Shown one piece after another: positions 59,626 to 64,000 of a stretch of DNA of 64,000 nucleotides. The position numbers and the translations under genes were made by a program. Position 1 is the first letter of the stretch. Each line of letters begins with the position of its first letter. The notes beneath the pieces are model-generated. The model saw only the letters and a list, made by a program, of their open reading frames with translations. It was not told where the DNA came from and ran no database searches. The stretch covers positions 4,309,493-4,373,492 of the forward strand of contig ML133383.1 of NCBI GenBank assembly GCA_003864495.1. The letters run 5' to 3'. This DNA comes from Nemopilema nomurai (lineage: Eukaryota > Cnidaria > Scyphozoa > Rhizostomeae > Rhizostomatidae).

Positions 59626-61462
59626 GGTGTAGTCGCTCCTAATCATTGGTTGCTTTGTAAAAATCACATTACCCTTGGTTATCTCGTTCGAGATACACCT
59701 TATTCAATGCTTCTGCGTATGTAGCCAATAGGCAGAGGTCATACTAGAGCGTTGAACGGAGGACTGTCATCACAAATAACACAATAACCTAAGGCACCTG
59801 AAACGACGTTTCTCATCACCCCTATGCCCTACTTCAAGGTGATGAATGGTGATAGAACACCGTCATGCGAAACAGGTAGAAAACGAACTACCTAAATCAC
59901 AATTTACAATTACCTTAATCATTACTTAAATTATGACTAAAATTACCATTACGTTATTTGTAGTCGTTCCAAATTATTGGTTAAATTGCAAAATTAGTCC
60001 CCGTGAATATCCCTAGACCTCGTTCGAGATACGCCTATTCAATGCTGCTGCGTATAGAGCCAATGGGCTGAGGTCATACTAGAGCCTTGAACGGAGGACT
60101 GTGATCACAAATAACACAATAACCTAAGGCACCTGAAACGACGTTTCTCATCACCCCTATGCCCTACTTCAAGGTGATGAATGGTGATAGAACACCGTCA
60201 TGCGAAACAGGTAGAAAACGAGCTACCTAAATTACCATTTACGTTAATTACGTTATTTACGTTACTTTAATTAATTTAATTACGTTAGTTGTAGTCGTTC
60301 CAAATTATTGGTTAAATTGCAAAATTAGTCCCCGTGAATATCCCTAGACCTCGATGAGATACGCCTATTCAATGCTCCTGCGTAGATAACAAATGGGCTG
60401 AGGTCATACTAAAGCGTTGAACGGGTAACTGTGAGCACAAAGAACACAACAACCTAAGGCACCTGTAACGACGTTTCTCATCGCCCCTATGCCCCACTTC
60501 AAGGCGATGAATGGTGATAGGACACCGTCATACGAAACAGGTAGGAAACAAACTACCCAAGTTACTACTCATACATATCACAATCACACATGTAGTTGCT
60601 CCAAATTATTGGTTTATTGGCAAAAACTCTCCCACTTTGTATCGCATAACCATCCTACGATACCTATTCAATGTTCTTCTGTACTGACCGATGGGCCATA
60701 GTCGGTACTAAACAATGAACGGAGGATTGTAATTACAAAAACACAATAACCTAAGGCACCTGAAACGACGTTTCTCATCGCCCCTATGCCCCACTTCAAG
60801 GCGATGAATGGTGATAGGACACCGTCATACGAAACAGGTAGGAAACAAACTACCCAAGTTACTACTCATACATATCACAATCACACATGTAGTTGCTCCA
60901 AATTATTGGTTTATTGGCAAAAACTCTCCCACTTTGTATCGCATAACCGTCCTACGATACCTATTCAATGTTCTTGTGTACTGACCGAGGGGCCATAGTC
61001 AGTACTAAACAATGAACTGGGGATTGTGATTACAAAAACACAATAACCTAAGGCACCTGAAACGACGTTTCTCATCGCCCCTATGCCCCACTTCAAGGCG
61101 ATGAATGGTGATAGGACACCGTCATACGAAACAGGTAGGAAACAAACTACCCAAGTTACTACTCATACATATCACAATCACACATGTAGTTGCTCCAAAT
61201 TATTGGTTTATTGGCAAAAACTCTCCCACTTTGTATCGCATAACCGTCCTACGATACCTATTCAATGTTCTGGTGTACTGACCGAGGGGCCATAGTCAGT
61301 ACTAAACAATGAACTGGGGATTGTGATTACAAAAACACAATAACCTAAGGCACCTGAAACGACGTTTCTCATCGCCCCTATGCCCCACTTCGAGGCGATG
61401 AATGGTGATGGAACACCGTCATGCGAAACAGGTAGGAAACAAACTAACCACAAACTACAACT
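59626..61462. repeat. Six-monomer satellite array (copy 4)
   Basis: CTAAGG at 59789, 60123, 60453, 60751, 61048 and 61345, very close to copy 2 in sequence. Confidence 0.95.
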
Positions 61463-61602
61463 CATAATAATAAAAAAACCAAATAAAAAAAAGCGCGCTA
61501 AGTGAGTAAAACTACTCACTGTTTTTTCTGGATGAAATTTTTTCGAAAATTGTCCATTTCCATTCCTTCGAGTCCATCATCTCCATTCACCAACTAAAAC
61601 CG

Positions 61603-61686
61603 GAAGAACAGTTTGATTAGGATCGATAAGAGAGATGGTATATAGAAGAACAGGTTGATTAAGATCGATAAGAGAGATGGTATATA
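61603..61686. repeat. Two-copy 42-bp tandem repeat (copy 4)
   Basis: Same as copy 1, with the minus-strand frame open. Confidence 0.9.
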
Positions 61687-62193
61687 GGTGAACTAATTTC
61701 TGCTTTCTGTTTTTCTGATTTATTTGTTTATGTACATCATTAGACTTGCCGAGAGGCCTTTTTACTGTGTTCAGACAGGACGGGCAATCGTCAGTACTTA
61801 TCACTGAACAGTGAACCATAATTACAAACAGAACAAGAACTTAGCCAACCTGAATCTGTGCTAATCATCGCCCTTTTCCCTTCTGAACATTGAATCGTGT
61901 GATATTGCTGGCCCAGTCAGGTCATTTGAAAATAACAAAGCCTTTCAACTCTTTTAGTCAACTTTTGCAATTGTCTCTTAATTTGGTGAGTGCTGGGGGC
62001 TTTCCCGAGTGTTTTCGGTAAACAGGCCGTTAAATTTCTTTCTTGCTAATTTGCCTTTTTTTTGTCCATTGCCCTTCGTGGCCCAAATCATTTTTGGCTT
62101 GTTACATTTTGTTGGTACCACTCACGTTCTATGGAGAGAACTGTCGCTTACATTTGTGCTGGTAGTCACAGCCTTACTCTTCACTTTTCTCAG

Positions 62194-62254
62194 TGGAGGG
62201 CAACGTTTAAAGCTTTGCAGTGATTACCTTGGCAAGCAAAGTGGTGAAGGACAG
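62194..62254 (+). CDS. Candidate internal exon (copy 4)
   Basis: Unchanged from copy 1. Confidence 0.35.
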
Positions 62255-62291
62255 GTATTAACTTCAATCACTTTGATGGATATCCTCTGAG

Positions 62292-62522
62292 ATGTTTCCC
62301 CTCTTTGGCAAACAACATAATTTCCCCTGTCGAGATCTCATCACTCTGCCTAATTACATTCCCAAAATATTTCAATATAGCAATAGTGGATGCAGGTTGC
62401 ATAATCGACATTCTCAATGTGTGGTCTACGTTTCTGGAATAAAGAATGAGATCAGAAGACACTGCGTTGACAACCTGAGGCTAAAAACACAATCCTTGCC
62501 TTCCATGACTTTATACTTATAG
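62292..62522 (+). CDS. 76-codon ORF at unit end (copy 4)
   Basis: Intact copy 4 version with a few substitutions (LITLPNYIPK for LNILSNYIPK, CRLHN for CSLHN). Confidence 0.3.
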   Translation: MFPLFGKQHNFPCRDLITLPNYIPKIFQYSNSGCRLHNRHSQCVVYVSGIKNEIRRHCVDNLRLKTQSLPSMTLYL

Positions 62523-63366
62523 CTGCTTTCACAAAACACAGTGACATAGGTTTATATCCTACTAGATGGTATAATTAGATTTGAATATTTGCAGGTGTGG
62601 TATATAGGGTTGACATACACTCCTCGATGCTTGTTACTGAAAATACCTCAGCGACTCAACTAAACAACAAAAACCGAAGACGACGACCCTTTCAATGCTC
62701 AATTAGATCAAAAAAGTTTCAAAGCTCTGTCTTTCCATTAAACTGATGCTCTATCATCTCTACTGATTTTAGGTAAGAATTGTTCAAAGAGCCAGGTTCA
62801 GTAAGTTCAGGATTCAAAAGATGTTTTACTTCACAGAGTGGAACTTAGCAAAATGGAACCAATGATCCAAATAGGAAAATGAGACAATTTGTGTGTCTGT
62901 AACATGGCAAAGATATGCTGTGTCATTTTGACAGTCTATGTAAGAACTGTCAAAAATATTAATCTTTAGTATTTGACTAAATGAAATATGAAACCTAGCA
63001 TCACCTTATAAAACCAGTGTATGCTGAAAAAATTCACGGTTTAATCAAGACCAGTGGGCAATTAACTAATGCTTTAAACTCCCAAATTGGAAGAAAAAAG
63101 ATCACTAATCTTCAATGAGCATTTGAAACATACAAGAGATCTCTAACAGTTTAATTTATGAAGGAGGATCTACAGGAGACCTTATAGTTTTCACCCAGAA
63201 AAAATCTTAAGCCTTGTTGCATCAATGGGCTGAATGGTCATAACTGTGTAGTAAAGAAAGAATGTTTCAAAGAAACATATGAGAATAGCAAACAACAAGG
63301 GATCATTTGCAGATGTGTGAGCACAGTTTCAATTATTAGTGGCTTTCAAAAAAGTAGAGCACCCCT

Positions 63367-63567
63367 TTGCCTGATGCTTTTTTCCGGGAATCAGTATTCT
63401 CCACAAAAATGTACAAAAACATAACAGTATTTGAAAAGCAAACTTGTTATACCTCATATATACCTCATAACCCTAGTTTATCTTCACTAAATTGGAAGAA
63501 AAGCAAACACCGAGAACTTTCATTTAAAATATGCATGGATCATATTTTATATAGGCAATATGGATAG
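63367..63567 (+). CDS. Small ORF open in all five copies (copy 5)
   Basis: Copy 5 version, the only listed frame surviving in the partial fifth copy besides the MAGS-type frame at 63825. One base change (atctgc to atatgc) leaves the frame open. Confidence 0.25.
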   Translation: MPDAFFRESVFSTKMYKNITVFEKQTCYTSYIPHNPSLSSLNWKKSKHRELSFKICMDHILYRQYG

Positions 63568-63824
63568 TAGAAGTAGTTTTTGACTTACACATGTCTTTTA
63601 ATTGAACAACTTCAAAAGATAGGAGCTCTGTAAGTGAGCGAAGTATTGTAACCCAATGTTTAGTCGCTTTTCAAAGGTCTACGCCTTCCAATTGGATTTA
63701 ATGCAAGTATTTAACTTTTCCACACTTTTTACATTCGGGAAGAATAAATGAACATATCAAAGGTCAAGGTGATTTCTCGCGACTTAGCAACTGGTGAGGC
63801 TACTCCGTTCCCTTGAACAACAAA

Positions 63825-63959
63825 ATGGGGGGAAGCTTTCGAGAAAGACTGGATCGAGCATCCTATTGTTTCCTCGCTTATGACAAATTGCTGTCAGCCA
63901 ATAAACTTGCTCGAGCACTTTGTTATTGTATTTTGGCGGGAAAATTCAAGCATTCGTAG
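63825..63959 (+). CDS. Small ATG frame in GGCGGG-rich block (copy 5)
   Basis: Intact frame with GGG for GCG at codon 2 (A to G). The substitution resembles copy 1, but the base lost in copy 1 is present here. Confidence 0.3.
   Translation: MGGSFRERLDRASYCFLAYDKLLSANKLARALCYCILAGKFKHS
63932..63943 (+). promoter_or_regulatory. E2F-like site (copy 5)
   Basis: Same motif unchanged. The downstream part of the cluster lies beyond the window end. Confidence 0.35.
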
Positions 63960-64000
63960 CCGGGAACGCAACACGAAGCCGAGTCACTGTCTGTATTTGA

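Larger units (their letters stand above)
46567..62522. repeat. Tandem unit, copy 4
   Basis: A 15.96-kb copy. About 588 bp (copy 1 positions 5445-6032) are missing at the junction near 52666, where gtggtacaaa runs straight into ttcgctttat. Its left half shares variants with copy 3 (for example gaagttgtgtaacccgatg near 49370), while its right half matches copy 2. Unlisted stretches (47941-49095, 49758-50259, 50703-52185, 52507-52939, 55927-56968, 57064-57716, 57978-58526, 58649-59459) contain nothing recognisable. Confidence 0.97.
62523..64000. repeat. Tandem unit, copy 5 (partial, cut by window end)
   Basis: The start of a fifth copy. After about 165 bp it jumps at 62687 from the gacgacgac tract to ccctttcaatgctc, losing about 1.68 kb that in other copies holds the 678-824-type exon and the 130-codon frame. 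Downstream it resembles copy 1 more than copies 2-4, sharing for example tatagttttcacccag and the spelling atcaatgggctgaatggtc. Confidence 0.95.

Noticed and set aside
1..62522. Units as LTRs of giant elements
   Set aside because: Whole units are repeated without intervening unique sequence, and no primer-binding site, gag or pol lies between them.

Overview
This window is eukaryotic, AT-rich and almost devoid of long reading frames. It is one head-to-tail tandem array: a unit of about 16 kb is present four times and begun a fifth time (1-16149, 16150-32685, 32686-46566, 46567-62522, 62523-64000). The copies are colinear and differ by scattered substitutions, 1-2 base indels and large copy-specific deletions. 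No rRNA, tRNA, bacterial operon, CRISPR or viral gene was recognised. The only recognisable protein family is a decayed non-LTR retrotransposon: reverse transcriptase, a CCHC finger and a restriction-like endonuclease. I recall close relatives of it mainly from cnidarians, so an anthozoan such as a coral or sea anemone is my best guess. That is an inference from memory, not a search result.

Layout of one unit, in copy 1 coordinates. First comes a candidate last coding exon with a strong splice acceptor (678-824). An anonymous 130-codon frame (982-1374) and a 66-codon frame that is open in all five copies (2525-2725) follow. Next is a GGCGGG-rich block with an E2F-like site and a CACGTG box around small ATG frames (2983-3208), then a TATA box (3728-3735). 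After that lie a two-part reading frame best preserved in copy 4 (4965-5288) and a 38-codon relic on the minus strand (6593-6706). The retroelement relic occupies 7444-9561. Two candidate minus-strand exons bounded by GTAAGT donors lie at 12160-12281 and 13092-13173. A six-monomer satellite of 297-335 bp follows (13258-15095), with a diverged seventh monomer downstream (15394-15513). Candidate plus-strand exons close the unit (15824-15884 and 15922-16149) and run toward the 678-824 exon of the next copy.

The copies are not equally old. Copies 2 and 4 are nearly identical from the retroelement to the unit end, down to the same 15-C run. The left half of copy 4 instead shares variants with copy 3, and copy 5 shares variants with copy 1. 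This mosaic suggests unequal exchange or gene conversion, or an assembly that interleaves haplotypes. Copy 3 has lost the whole retroelement and several smaller pieces. However, it alone keeps the 13092-type exon in frame.

No gene here can be named with confidence. The exon calls rest on splice-like signals, open frames and comparison between copies. The long stretches between listed features are AT-rich and show nothing recognisable.
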